Source: Lytechinus pictus (Eukaryota > Echinodermata > Echinoidea > Temnopleuroida > Toxopneustidae). From it: 64,000 bases of DNA. Positions 35,540 through 49,400 of this stretch are shown piece after piece. The notes below the pieces were generated by a model. That model saw nothing but the letters and a program-made list of their open reading frames with translations, was not told the origin of the DNA and made no database searches. The stretch covers positions 15,219,917 through 15,283,916 of the forward strand of contig NC_087261.1 of assembly GCF_037042905.1 (NCBI RefSeq). The letters are read 5' to 3'. Within the stretch, counting starts at the first letter, position 1; the number at the start of each line of letters is the position of its first letter. The position numbers and the translations under genes were made by a program.

Positions 35540-36960
35540 TGCTCCAAACATTTTTTTTTCACTCTTCAAATTTTGAAGAAAAAAATGTTTCTCATCCAGT
35601 ACGTCAGTGTTAGCTCCCAAAACTATAGGCCTACACGCGATAGAGGTGATTTTCTCCTTAATATTACGTATATTATTATGGCTAATAGCTTGACTTATCT
35701 GATTGTAAATGAATGATATTATGCTAAGCATTACAATGCTATATATAGGTTTCACCTTAATTAAAAATAGATGAATTTCTTGCTCTATTATAGAGCACCA
35801 CATGCGGGGCCGCGGACGGAGCCCCACTTTCAAAAACCGTTCTGCGACCCCTGCACCGTTCCCTCACAGACAAGCAACTGAAATAAATTTTTCTATAGTA
35901 AAGGATGCCATATGCACAAACTCGCATTTCCAGATAACCCGATATAGAATTATCTATATACATCATTATCTTTCATCAAATAAAAAGGCTGCACTACGTC
36001 GGCTAGATGGTCTCGCCACACACAACTATTTTGAGATAAAGAATGGACTTCACCAGTTTGTTTAATAAAATCATTTTTGTCCCTGGAAAAATATTATGTT
36101 CAATATGTATAAAAATTGAAAATATATAAAGAAGACAGAAATCAAATAGGGATGAGTTCACATTGGCATGGGCGAATCCAGGGCGCTGGAGCTCTTAAAT
36201 TGCCCCTGGCCCTTAATATTGCTTGCTCAAAAAAAAAAAAGAAGGAAGAAAGGGATGATCATGGAAGAGTGAATGAAATAAAGGGAGTGTAGTTATTTTA
36301 TTGGACAATCTGTCAGGTCATTATGAAAGATTGTCCAATAATTATCGGCTCCCTATTTTAAATTTAAAAAAAAAATCAATATTTAACAAATTCCGAAAGT
36401 GGTTGTTGAGTGAGATAAATAGATTATCTTTTTTAATATAGGATAACATATGCATAGGCTTAAAAATCCATTGTTCAAGTCAGGATGAAAAAGGGATAGG
36501 CCCGGATAGGCCCGGATAGGCCCTTTACGCATCCCGCATGTATTAACAAAAATAATAAATTAAAAAAAATGTTCAGCTCGCGCTACGCGCTCGCTTCAGT
36601 TGTTTAGATACCCATCCTGTTCATATATATAGTTACAAGAAACTGCTCTATAGAAAGTCCAGTTATCACCCCAGAATATCAAAAAGTTTCCGATCGCTCT
36701 TCGCGCCTGCTTTACCTAGCGTATGGTATTAGCATTATATAGGTGAGATTATTTTCGATTCACAGCTAGTCTCATTTTTAACACTTTTTGAGGTCGGTCT
36801 TTGTGAAATTTTTTAGCTCGCGCTTCGCAAATCGATTTTGTGAACAGGCCCGGGAACAGAAAAAAAAACGTTCCCGTCTTTGCCCCCTAATTGTTCTTTT
36901 ACCCCCACCTGCCCCTATAGCTATAATAAAACCTTGGTGCCGCCAATGCATGCACTCATA
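35540..36960. other. Intergenic, no gene recognised
   Basis: Holds a triple 12-bp repeat, ggataggcccggataggccc-type, at about 36493-36522, and gctcgcgct/gcgctcgc strings at 36575 and 36815. No coding exon seen. Confidence 0.5.
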
Positions 36961-36965
36961 TCAGG

Positions 36966-37192
36966 GGCGGATCTATGATTTTTCGAAAAGGGGGTGGCAC
37001 TAGTCTTTTCCCCGGGCTTTTCCCCCGAGGAAAAATTTGACAACCAAAAAAAAAAAAAAAAAAAACTCTTCACTTTCAATAGGTGGAGGGGCACACTTCT
37101 GTTTTAACGGCATTTTTACATTACAAAGTATAATTGTGCCTCTCAAGGGGGTGGGCACGGGTCGGCTGTGCCCCCCCCCCCCCCGATCCGCC
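36966..37192. mobile_element. Possible MITE with ggcggatc/gatccgcc ends
   Basis: ggcggatc at the left and gatccgcc at the right, with A and C homopolymers inside. Short ends and no clear target duplication, so confidence is modest. Confidence 0.45.
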
Positions 37193-37284
37193 AGTGTTTG
37201 CAGCACTATCTTTGCTATTTTTGTTACGTTATCTCTCGAGTCGACTAGTCTAGCTAAATGATTGCGTGTCGAATGAGAACAGTA

Positions 37285-37293
37285 CTATGAATG
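37285..37293. repeat. Left 9-bp target duplication of the giant element
   Basis: ctatgaatg, repeated exactly at 59071-59079. Confidence 0.85.
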
Positions 37294-37440
37294 ACCGGCA
37301 TGAAGTTGGTTGGATATTCGATATTCGATATTCACGCTGTGAAGTTGGTTCGATATTCAGGTTCGATATTCAAACTCGTATGAATTTGGTTGATTTTCGA
37401 TATTCAAAAATTAGGGGTTTTAAAAGCTAAATAGGGGGTT
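37294..37440. repeat. Left outer TIR domain of the giant element
   Basis: Contains gaagttggttggatattcga, then several ttcgatattc units and tagggg...ttttaaaagctaa. It is the inverse of 58920-59070, differing mainly by a 12-bp insertion (ggaagatggcag) near the right tip. Confidence 0.85.
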
Positions 37441-40400
37441 TAACAGGTGCAGCACGTCTCGGGCAACCATAAATACACTGGCTTGCCCTAGTACGAGGAC
37501 ATTTAGGGGACAACGTCAGTGAATAAAAGGGCATGAAATTTTTAATTTTTGATTTCTTTTTAACAGGGCCCCCAGGGATATCCCGACGGCCTAGCCAGGG
37601 TAACCGCGTATCCTTACCTGTAGAACTCGACTCGGGCAACCAGATAAACACTGGCTTGACCCGGCGCATGCACATTTAGGGGGCTCAAATTAACAAAATT
37701 AAAGGGAATAAAGGGCTATTTATCGCATTTTTTTTAATTAAAAAAAGGTATTTTTTCAAGGGGCCCCCAGGGATATTCCGACGGCCTAGCCAGGGTAACC
37801 ACGTATCCTAACCTGTAGAACTCAACTCGGGCAACCAGATAAACACTAGCTTGACCCGGCGCATGCACATTTAGGGGGCTCAAATTAACAAAATTAAAGG
37901 GAATAAAGGGCTATTTATCGCATTTTTTTAAATTAAAATAAAATATTTTTTTCAAGGGGCCCCCAGGGATATCCCGACGGCCTAGCCAGGGTAACAACGT
38001 ATCCTAACCTGTAGAACTCGACTCGGGCAACCAGATAAACACTGGCTTGACCCGGCGCATGCATATTTAGGGGGCTCAAATTAACAAAATTAAAGGGCTA
38101 TTTATCGCATTTTTTTAAATTAAAATAAAGTATTTTTTCAAGGGGCCCCCAGGGATATCCCGACGGCCTAGCCAGGGTAACCACGTATCCTAACCTGTAG
38201 AACTCGACTCGGGCAACCAGATAAACACTAGCTTGACCCGGCGCATGCACATTTAGGGGGCTCAAATTAACAAAATTAAAGGGAATAAAGGGATATTTAT
38301 CGCATTTAAAAAAATTAAAATAAAGTATTTTTTCAAGGGGCCCCCAGGGATATCTTGACGGCCTAGCCAGGGGGACCACGTATCCTAACCTGTAGAACTC
38401 GACTCGGGCAACCAGATAAACACTGGCTTGACCCGGCGCATGCATATTTAGGGGGCTCAAATTAACAAAATTAAAGGGAATAAAGGGATATTTATCGCAT
38501 TTTAAAAAATTAAAATAAAGTATTTTTTCAAGGGGCCCCCAGGGATATCTTGACGGCCTAGCGAGGGGGACCACGTATCCTAACCTGTAGAACTCGACTC
38601 GGGCAACCAGATAAACACTAGCTTGACCCAGCGCATGCATATTTAGGGGGCTCAAATTAACAAAATTAAAGGGAATAAAGGGCAATTTATCGCATTTAAA
38701 AAAATTAAAATAAAGTATTTCTTCAAGGGGCCCCCAGGGATATCTTGACGGCCTAGCCAGGGTAACAACTTATCCTAACCTGTAGAACTCGACTCGGGCA
38801 ACCATATAAACACTAACTTGACCCGGCGCATGCATATTTAGGGGGCTCAAATTAACAAAATTAAAGGGAATAAAGGGCTATTTATCGCATTTTTTTTATT
38901 AAAATAAAATATTTTTTCAAGGGGCCCCCAGGGATATTCCGACGGCCTAGCCAGGGTAACCACGTATCCTAACCTGTAGAACTCGACTCGGGCAACCAGA
39001 TAAACACTAGCTTGACCCGGCGCATGCACATTTAGGGGGCTCAAATTAACAAATTTAAAGGGAATAAAGGGCTATTTATCGCATTTTTTAAAATTAAAAT
39101 AAAATATTTTTTCAAGGGGCCCCCAGGGATATCCCGACGGCCTAGCCAGGGTAACCACGTATCCTAACATGTAGAACTCGACTCGGGCAACCAGATAAAC
39201 ACTAGCTTGACCCGGCGCATGCACATTTAGGAGGCTCAAATTAACAAAATTAAAGGGAATAAAGGGCTATTTATCGCATTTAAAAAAATTAAAATAAAGT
39301 ATTTTTTCAAGGGGCCCCCAGGGATATCCCGACGGCCTAGCCAGGGTAACCACGTATCCTAACCTGTAGAACTCGACTCGGGCAACCAGATAAACACTAG
39401 CTTGACCCGGCGCATGCACATTTAGGGGGCTCAAATTAACAAAATTAAAGGGAATAAAGGGCTATTTATCGCATTTTAAAAAATTAAAATAAAGTATTTT
39501 TTCAAGGGGCCCCCAGGGATATCCCGACGGCCTAGCCAGGGTAACCACGTATCCTAACCTGTAGAACTCGACTCGGGCAACCAGATAAACACTAGCTTGA
39601 CCCGGCGCATGCACATTTAGGGGGCTCAAATTAACAGAATTAAAGGGAATAAAGGGCTATTTATCGCATTAAAAAAAAAAAAAATAAAGTATTTTTTCAA
39701 GGGGCCCCCAGGGATATCCCGACGGCCTAGCCAGGGTAACCACGTATCCTAACCTGTAGAACTCGACTCGGGCAACCAGATAAACACTAGCTTGACCCGG
39801 CGCATGCACATTTAGGGGGCTCAAATTAACAAAATTAAAGGGAATAAAGGGCTATTTATCGCATTAAAAAAAATTAAAATAAAGTATTTTTTCAAGGGGC
39901 CCCCAGGGATATCCCGTCGGCCTAGCCAGGGTAACCACGTATCCTACCCTGTAGAACTCGACTCGGGCAACCAGATAAACACTAGCTTGACCCGGCGCAT
40001 GCACATTTAGGGGGCTCAAATTAACAAAATTAAAGGGAATAAAGGGCTATTTATCGCATTTAAAAAAATTAAAATAAAGTATTTTTTCAAGGGGCCCCAG
40101 GGATATCCCGACGGCCTAGCCAGGGTAACCACGTATCCTAACCTGTAGAACTCGACTCGGGCAACCAGATAAACACTAGCTTGACCCGGCGCATGCACAT
40201 TTAGGGGGCTCAAATTAACAAAATTAAAGGGAATAAAGGGCTATTTATCGCATTTTAAAAAATTAAAAGAAAGTATTTTTTCAAGGGGCCCCCAGGGATA
40301 TCCCGACGGCCTAGCCAGGGTAACCACGTTTCCTAACCTGTAGAACTCGACTCGGGCAACCAGATAAACACTAGCTTGACCCGGCGCATGCACATTTAGG

Positions 40401-43400
40401 GGGCTCAAATTAACAAAATTAAAGGGAATAAAGGGCTATTTATCGCATTAAAAAAAATTAAAATAAAGTATTTTTTCAAGGGGCCCCCAGGGATATCCCG
40501 ACGGCCTAGCCAGGGTAACCACGTATCCTAACCTGTAGAACTCGACTCGGGCAACCAGATAAACACTAGCTTGACCCGGCGCATGCACATTTAGGGGGCT
40601 CAAATTAACAAAATTAAAGGGAATAAAGGGCTATTTATCGCATTTAAAAAAAATTAAAATAAAGTATTTTTTCAAGGGGCCCCCAGGGATATCCCGACGG
40701 CCTAGCCAGGGTAACCACGTTTCCTAACCTGTAGAACTCGACTCGGGCAACCAGATAAACACTAGCTTGACCCGGCGCATGCACATTTAGGGGGCTCAAA
40801 TTAACAAAATTAAAGGGAATAAAGGGCTATTTATCGCATTAAAAAAAATTAAAATAAAGTATTTTTTCAAGGGGCCCCCAGGGATATCCCGACGGCCTAG
40901 CCAGGGTAACCACGTATCCTAACCTGTAGAACTCGACTCGGGCAACCAGATAAACACTAGCTTGACCCGGCGCATGCACATTTAGGGGGCTCAAATTAAC
41001 AAAATTAAAGGGAATAAAGGGCTATTTATCGCATTTAAAAAAATTAAAATAAAGTATTTTTTCAAGGGGCCCCAGGGATATCCCGACGGCCTAGCCAGGG
41101 TAACCACGTATCCTAACCTGTAGAACTCGACTCGGGCAACCAGATAAACACTAGCTTGACCCGGCGCATGCACATTTAGGGGGCTCAAATTAACAAAATT
41201 AAAGGGAATAAAGGGCTATTTATCGCATTTTAAAAAATTAAAAGAAAGTATTTTTTCAAGGGGCCCCCAGGGATATCCCGACGGCCTAGCCAGGGTAACC
41301 ACGTTTCCTAACCTGTAGAACTCGACTCGGGCAACCAGATAAACACTAGCTTGACCCGGCGCATGCACATTTAGGGGGCTCAAATTAACAAAATTAAAGG
41401 GAATAAAGGGCTATTTATCGCATTAAAAAAAATTAAAATAAAGTATTTTTTCAAGGGGCCCCCAGGGATATCCCGACGGCCTAGCCAGGGTAACCACGTA
41501 TCCTAACCTGTAGAACTCGACTCGGGCAACCAGATAAACACTAGCTTGACCCGGCGCATGCACATTTAGGGGGCTCAAATTAACAAAATTAAAGGGAATA
41601 AAGGGCTATTTATCGCATTTAAAAAAAATTAAAATAAAGTATTTTTTCAAGGGGCCCCCAGGGATATCCCGACGGCCTAGCCAGGGTAACCACGTTTCCT
41701 AACCTGTAGAACTCGACTCGGGCAACCAGATAAACACTAGCTTGACCCGGCGCATGCACATTTAGGGGGCTCAAATTAACAAAATTAAAGGGAATAAAGG
41801 GCTATTTATCGCATTAAAAAAAATTAAAATAAAGTATTTTTTCAAGGGGCCCCCAGGGATATCCCGACGGCCTAGCCAGGGTAACCACGTATCCTAACCT
41901 GTAGAACTCGACTCGGGCAACCAGATAAACACTAGCTTGACCCGGCGCATGCACATTTAGGGGGCTCAAATTAACAAAATTAAAGGGAATAAAGGGCTAT
42001 TTATCGCATTTAAAAAAATTAAAATAAAGTATTTTTTCAAGGGGCCCCAGGGATATCCCGACGGCCTAGCCAGGGTAACCACGTATCCTAACCTGTAGAA
42101 CTCGACTCGGGCAACCAGATAAACACTAGCTTGACCCGGCGCATGCACATTTAGGGGGCTCAAATTAACAAAATTAAAGGGAATAAAGGGCTATTTATCG
42201 CATTTAAAAAAATTAAAATAAAGTATTTTTTCAAGGGGCCCCAGGGATATCCCGACGGCCTAGCCAGGGTAACCACGTATCCTAACCTGTAGAACTCGAC
42301 TCGGGCAACCAGATAAACACTAGCTTGACCCGGCGCATGCACATTTAGGGGGCTCAAATTAACAAAATTAAAGGGAATAAAGGGCTATTTATCGCATTTT
42401 AAAAAATTAAAAGAAAGTATTTTTTCAAGGGGCCCCCAGGGATATCCCGACGGCCTAGCCAGGGTAACCACGTTTCCTAACCTGTAGAACTCGACTCGGG
42501 CAACCAGATAAACACTAGCTTGACCCGGCGCATGCACATTTAGGGGGCTCAAATTAACAAAATTAAAGGGAATAAAGGGCTATTTATCGCATTAAAAAAA
42601 ATTAAAATAAAGTATTTTTTCAAGGGGCCCCCAGGGATATCCCGACGGCCTAGCCAGGGTAACCACGTATCCTAACCTGTAGAACTCGACTCGGGCAACC
42701 AGATAAACACTAGCTTGACCCGGCGCATGCACATTTAGGGGGCTCAAATTAACAAAATTAAAGGGAATAAAGGGCTATTTATCGCATTTAAAAAAAATTA
42801 AAATAAAGTATTTTTTCAAGGGGCCCCCAGGGATATCCCGACGGCCTAGCCAGGGTAACCACGTTTCCTAACCTGTAGAACTCGACTCGGGCAACCAGAT
42901 AAACACTAGCTTGACCCGGCGCATGCACATTTAGGGGGCTCAAATTAACAAAATTAAAGGGAATAAAGGGCTATTTATCGCATTAAAAAAAATTAAAATA
43001 AAGTATTTTTTCAAGGGGCCCCCAGGGATATCCCGACGGCCTAGCCAGGGTAACCACGTATCCTAACCTGTAGAACTCGACTCGGGCAACCAGATAAACA
43101 CTAGCTTGACCCGGCGCATGCACATTTAGGGGGCTCAAATTAACAAAATTAAAGGGAATAAAGGGCTATTTATCGCATTTAAAAAAATTAAAATAAAGTA
43201 TTTTTTCAAGGGGCCCCAGGGATATCCCGACGGCCTAGCCAGGGTAACCACGTATCCTAACCTGTAGAACTCGACTCGGGCAACCAGATAAACACTAGCT
43301 TGACCCGGCGCATGCACATTTAGGGGGCTCAAATTAACAAAATTAAAGGGAATAAAGGGCTATTTATCGCATTTTAAAAAATTAAAAGAAAGTATTTTTT

Positions 43401-46400
43401 CAAGGGGCCCCCAGGGATATCCCGACGGCCTAGCCAGGGTAACCACGTTTCCTAACCTGTAGAACTCGACTCGGGCAACCAGATAAACACTAGCTTGACC
43501 CGGCGCATGCACATTTAGGGGGCTCAAATTAACAAAATTAAAGGGAATAAAGGGCTATTTATCGCATTAAAAAAAATTAAAATAAAGTATTTTTTCAAGG
43601 GGCCCCCAGGGATATCCCGACGGCCTAGCCAGGGTAACCACGTATCCTAACCTGTAGAACTCGACTCGGGCAACCAGATAAACACTAGCTTGACCCGGCG
43701 CATGCACATTTAGGGGGCTCAAATTAACAAAATTAAAGGGAATAAAGGGCTATTTATCGCATTTAAAAAAAATTAAAATAAAGTATTTTTTCAAGGGGCC
43801 CCCAGGGATATCCCGACGGCCTAGCCAGGGTAACCACGTTTCCTAACCTGTAGAACTCGACTCGGGCAACCAGATAAACACTAGCTTGACCCGGCGCATG
43901 CACATTTAGGGGGCTCAAATTAACAAAATTAAAGGGAATAAAGGGCTATTTATCGCATTAAAAAAAATTAAAATAAAGTATTTTTTCAAGGGGCCCCCAG
44001 GGATATCCCGACGGCCTAGCCAGGGTAACCACGTATCCTAACCTGTAGAACTCGACTCGGGCAACCAGATAAACACTAGCTTGACCCGGCGCATGCACAT
44101 TTAGGGGGCTCAAATTAACAAAATTAAAGGGAATAAAGGGCTATTTATCGCATTTAAAAAAATTAAAATAAAGTATTTTTTCAAGGGGCCCCAGGGATAT
44201 CCCGACGGCCTAGCCAGGGTAACCACGTATCCTAACCTGTAGAACTCGACTCGGGCAACCAGATAAACACTAGCTTGACCCGGCGCATGCACATTTAGGG
44301 GGCTCAAATTAACAAAATTAAAGGGAATAAAGGGCTATTTATCGCATTTAAAAAAATTAAAATAAAGTATTTTTTCAAGGGGCCCCAGGGATATCCCGAC
44401 GGCCTAGCCAGGGTAACCACGTATCCTAACCTGTAGAACTCGACTCGGGCAACCAGATAAACACTAGCTTGACCCGGCGCATGCACATTTAGGGGGCTCA
44501 AATTAACAAAATTAAAGGGAATAAAGGGCTATTTATCGCATTTAAAAAAATTAAAATAAAGTATTTTTTCAAGGGGCCCCAGGGATATCCCGACGGCCTA
44601 GCCAGGGTAACCACGTATCCTAACCTGTAGAACTCGACTCGGGCAACCAGATAAACACTAGCTTGACCCGGCGCATGCACATTTAGGGGGCTCAAATTAA
44701 CAAAATTAAAGGGAATAAAGGGCTATTTATCGCATTTAAAAAAATTAAAATAAAGTATTTTTTCAAGGGGCCCCAGGGATATCCCGACGGCCTAGCCAGG
44801 GTAACCACGTATCCTAACCTGTAGAACTCGACTCGGGCAACCAGATAAACACTAGCTTGACCCGGCGCATGCACATTTAGGGGGCTCAAATTAACAAAAT
44901 TAAAGGGAATAAAGGGCTATTTATCGCATTTTAAAAAATTAAAAGAAAGTATTTTTTCAAGGGGCCCCCAGGGATATCCCGACGGCCTAGCCAGGGTAAC
45001 CACGTTTCCTAACCTGTAGAACTCGACTCGGGCAACCAGATAAACACTAGCTTGACCCGGCGCATGCACATTTAGGGGGCTCAAATTAACAAAATTAAAG
45101 GGAATAAAGGGCTATTTATCGCATTAAAAAAAATTAAAATAAAGTATTTTTTCAAGGGGCCCCCAGGGATATCCCGACGGCCTAGCCAGGGTAACCACGT
45201 ATCCTAACCTGTAGAACTCGACTCGGGCAACCAGATAAACACTAGCTTGACCCGGCGCATGCACATTTAGGGGGCTCAAATTAACAAAATTAAAGGGAAT
45301 AAAGGGCTATTTATCGCATTTAAAAAAAATTAAAATAAAGTATTTTTTCAAGGGGCCCCCAGGGATATCCCGACGGCCTAGCCAGGGTAACCACGTTTCC
45401 TAACCTGTAGAACTCGACTCGGGCAACCAGATAAACACTAGCTTGACCCGGCGCATGCACATTTAGGGGGCTCAAATTAACAAAATTAAAGGGAATAAAG
45501 GGCTATTTATCGCATTAAAAAAAATTAAAATAAAGTATTTTTTCAAGGGGCCCCCAGGGATATCCCGACGGCCTAGCCAGGGTAACCACGTATCCTAACC
45601 TGTAGAACTCGACTCGGGCAACCAGATAAACACTAGCTTGACCCGGCGCATGCACATTTAGGGGGCTCAAATTAACAAAATTAAAGGGAATAAAGGGCTA
45701 TTTATCGCATTAAAAAAAATTAAAATAAAGTATTTTTTCAAGGGGCCCCAGGGATATCCCGACGGCCTAGCCAGGGTAACCACGTATCCTAACCTGTAGA
45801 ACTCGACTCGGGCAACCAGATAAACACTAGCTTGACCCGGCGCATGCACATTTAGGGGGCTCAAATTAACAAAATTAAAGGGAATAAAGGGCTATTTATC
45901 GCATTTTAAAAAATTAAAAGAAAGTATTTTTTCAAGGGGCCCCCAGGGATATCCCGACGGCCTAGCCAGGGTAACCACGTTTCCTAACCTGTAGAACTCG
46001 ACTCGGGCAACCAGATAAACACTAGCTTGACCCGGCGCATGCACATTTAGGGGGCTCAAATTAACAAAATTAAAGGGAATAAAGGGCTATTTATCGCATT
46101 AAAAAAAATTAAAATAAAGTATTTTTTCAAGGGGCCCCCAGGGATATCCCGACGGCCTAGCCAGGGTAACCACGTATCCTAACCTGTAGAACTCGACTCG
46201 GGCAACCAGATAAACACTAGCTTGACCCGGCGCATGCACATTTAGGGGGCTCAAATTAACAAAATTAAAGGGAATAAAGGGCTATTTATCGCATTTAAAA
46301 AAAATTAAAATAAAGTATTTTTTCAAGGGGCCCCCAGGGATATCCCGACGGCCTAGCCAGGGTAACCACGTTTCCTAACCTGTAGAACTCGACTCGGGCA

Positions 46401-49400
46401 ACCAGATAAACACTAGCTTGACCCGGCGCATGCACATTTAGGGGGCTCAAATTAACAAAATTAAAGGGAATAAAGGGCTATTTATCGCATTAAAAAAAAT
46501 TAAAATAAAGTATTTTTTCAAGGGGCCCCCAGGGATATCCCGACGGCCTAGCCAGGGTAACCACGTATCCTAACCTGTAGAACTCGACTCGGGCAACCAG
46601 ATAAACACTAGCTTGACCCGGCGCATGCACATTTAGGGGGCTCAAATTAACAAAATTAAAGGGAATAAAGGGCTATTTATCGCATTTAAAAAAATTAAAA
46701 TAAAGTATTTTTTCAAGGGGCCCCAGGGATATCCCGACGGCCTAGCCAGGGTAACCACGTATCCTAACCTGTAGAACTCGACTCGGGCAACCAGATAAAC
46801 ACTAGCTTGACCCGGCGCATGCACATTTAGGGGGCTCAAATTAACAAAATTAAAGGGAATAAAGGGCTATTTATCGCATTTTAAAAAAATTAAAATAAAG
46901 TATTTTTTCAAGGGGCCCCCAGGGATATCCCGACGGCCTAGCCAGGGTAACCACGTTTCCTAACCTGTAGAACTCGACTCGGGCAACCAGATAAACACTA
47001 GCTTGACCCGGCGCATGCACATTTAGGGGGCTCAAATTAACAAAATTAAAGGGAATAAAGGGCTATTTATCGCATTAAAAAAAATTAAAATAAAGTATTT
47101 TTTCAAGGGGCCCCCAGGGATATCCCGACGGCCTAGCCAGGGTAACCACGTATCCTAACCTGTAGAACTCGACTCGGGCAACCAGATAAACACTAGCTTG
47201 ACCCGGCGCATGCACATTTAGGGGGCTCAAATTAACAAAATTAAAGGGAATAAAGGGCTATTTATCGCATTTAAAAAAAATTAAAATAAAGTATTTTTTC
47301 AAGGGGCCCCCAGGGATATCCCGACGGCCTAGCCAGGGTAACCACGTTTCCTAACCTGTAGAACTCGACTCGGGCAACCAGATAAACACTAGCTTGACCC
47401 GGCGCATGCACATTTAGGGGGCTCAAATTAACAAAATTAAAGGGAATAAAGGGCTATTTATCGCATTAAAAAAAATTAAAATAAAGTATTTTTTCAAGGG
47501 GCCCCCAGGGATATCCCGACGGCCTAGCCAGGGTAACCACGTATCCTAACCTGTAGAACTCGACTCGGGCAACCAGATAAACACTAGCTTGACCCGGCGC
47601 ATGCACATTTAGGGGGCTCAAATTAACAAAATTAAAGGGAATAAAGGGCTATTTATCGCATTTAAAAAAATTAAAATAAAGTATTTTTTCAAGGGGCCCC
47701 AGGGGATATCCCGACGGCCTAGCCAGGGTAACCACGTATCCTAACCTGTAGAACTCGACTCGGGCAACCAGATAAACACTAGCTTGACCCGGCGCATGCA
47801 CATTTAGGGGGCTCAAATTAACAAAATTAAAGGGAATAAAGGGCTATTTATCGCATTTTAAAAAATTAAAAGAAAGTATTTTTTCAAGGGGCCCCCAGGG
47901 ATATCCCGACGGCCTAGCCAGGGTAACCACGTTTCCTAACCTGTAGAACTCGACTCGGGCAACCAGATAAACACTAGCTTGACCCGGCGCATGCACATTT
48001 AGGGGGCTCAAATTAACAAAATTAAAGGGAATAAAGGGCTATTTATCGCATTAAAAAAAATTAAAATAAAGTATTTTTTCAAGGGGCCCCCAGGGATATC
48101 CCGACGGCCTAGCCAGGGTAACCACGTATCCTAACCTGTAGAACTCGACTCGGGCAACCAGATAAACACTAGCTTGACCCGGCGCATGCACATTTAGGGG
48201 GCTCAAATTAACAAAATTAAAGGGAATAAAGGGCTATTTATCGCATTTAAAAAAAATTAAAATAAAGTATTTTTTCAAGGGGCCCCCAGGGATATCCCGA
48301 CGGCCTAGCCAGGGTAACCACGTTTCCTAACCTGTAGAACTCGACTCGGGCAACCAGATAAACACTAGCTTGACCCGGCGCATGCACATTTAGGGGGCTC
48401 AAATTAACAAAATTAAAGGGAATAAAGGGCTATTTATCGCATTAAAAAAAATTAAAATAAAGTATTTTTTCAAGGGGCCCCCAGGGATATCCCGACGGCC
48501 TAGCCAGGGTAACCACGTATCCTAACCTGTAGAACTCGACTCGGGCAACCAGATAAACACTAGCTTGACCCGGCGCATGCACATTTAGGGGGCTCAAATT
48601 AACAAAATTAAAGGGAATAAAGGGCTATTTATCGCATTTAAAAAAATTAAAATAAAGTATTTTTTCAAGGGGCCCCAGGGATATCCCGACGGCCTAGCCA
48701 GGGTAACCACGTATCCTAACCTGTAGAACTCGACTCGGGCAACCAGATAAACACTAGCTTGACCCGGCGCATGCACATTTAGGGGGCTCAAATTAACAAA
48801 ATTAAAGGGAATAAAGGGCTATTTATCGCATTTTAAAAAATTAAAAGAAAGTATTTTTTCAAGGGGCCCCCAGGGATATCCCGACGGCCTAGCCAGGGTA
48901 ACCACGTTTCCTAACCTGTAGAACTCGACTCGGGCAACCAGATAAACACTAGCTTGACCCGGCGCATGCACATTTAGGGGGCTCAAATTAACAAAATTAA
49001 AGGGAATAAAGGGCTATTTATCGCATTAAAAAAAATTAAAATAAAGTATTTTTTCAAGGGGCCCCCAGGGGATATCCCGACGGCCTAGCCAGGGTAACCA
49101 CGTATCCTAACCTGTAGAACTCGACTCGGGCAACCAGATAAACACTAGCTTGACCCGGCGCATGCACATTTAGGGGGCTCAAATTAACAAAATTAAAGGG
49201 AATAAAGGGCTATTTATCGCATTTAAAAAAAATTAAAATAAAGTATTTTTTCAAGGGGCCCCAGGGATATCCCGACGGCCTAGCCAGGGTAACCACGTTT
49301 CCTAACCTGTAGAACTCGACTCGGGCAACCAGATAAACACTAGCTTGACCCGGCGCATGCACATTTAGGGGGCTCAAATTAACAAAATTAAAGGGAATAA

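Noticed and set aside
35040..35716. Phe/Ser/Leu-rich open frames resembling membrane proteins
   Set aside because: They are translations of the cttt microsatellite.
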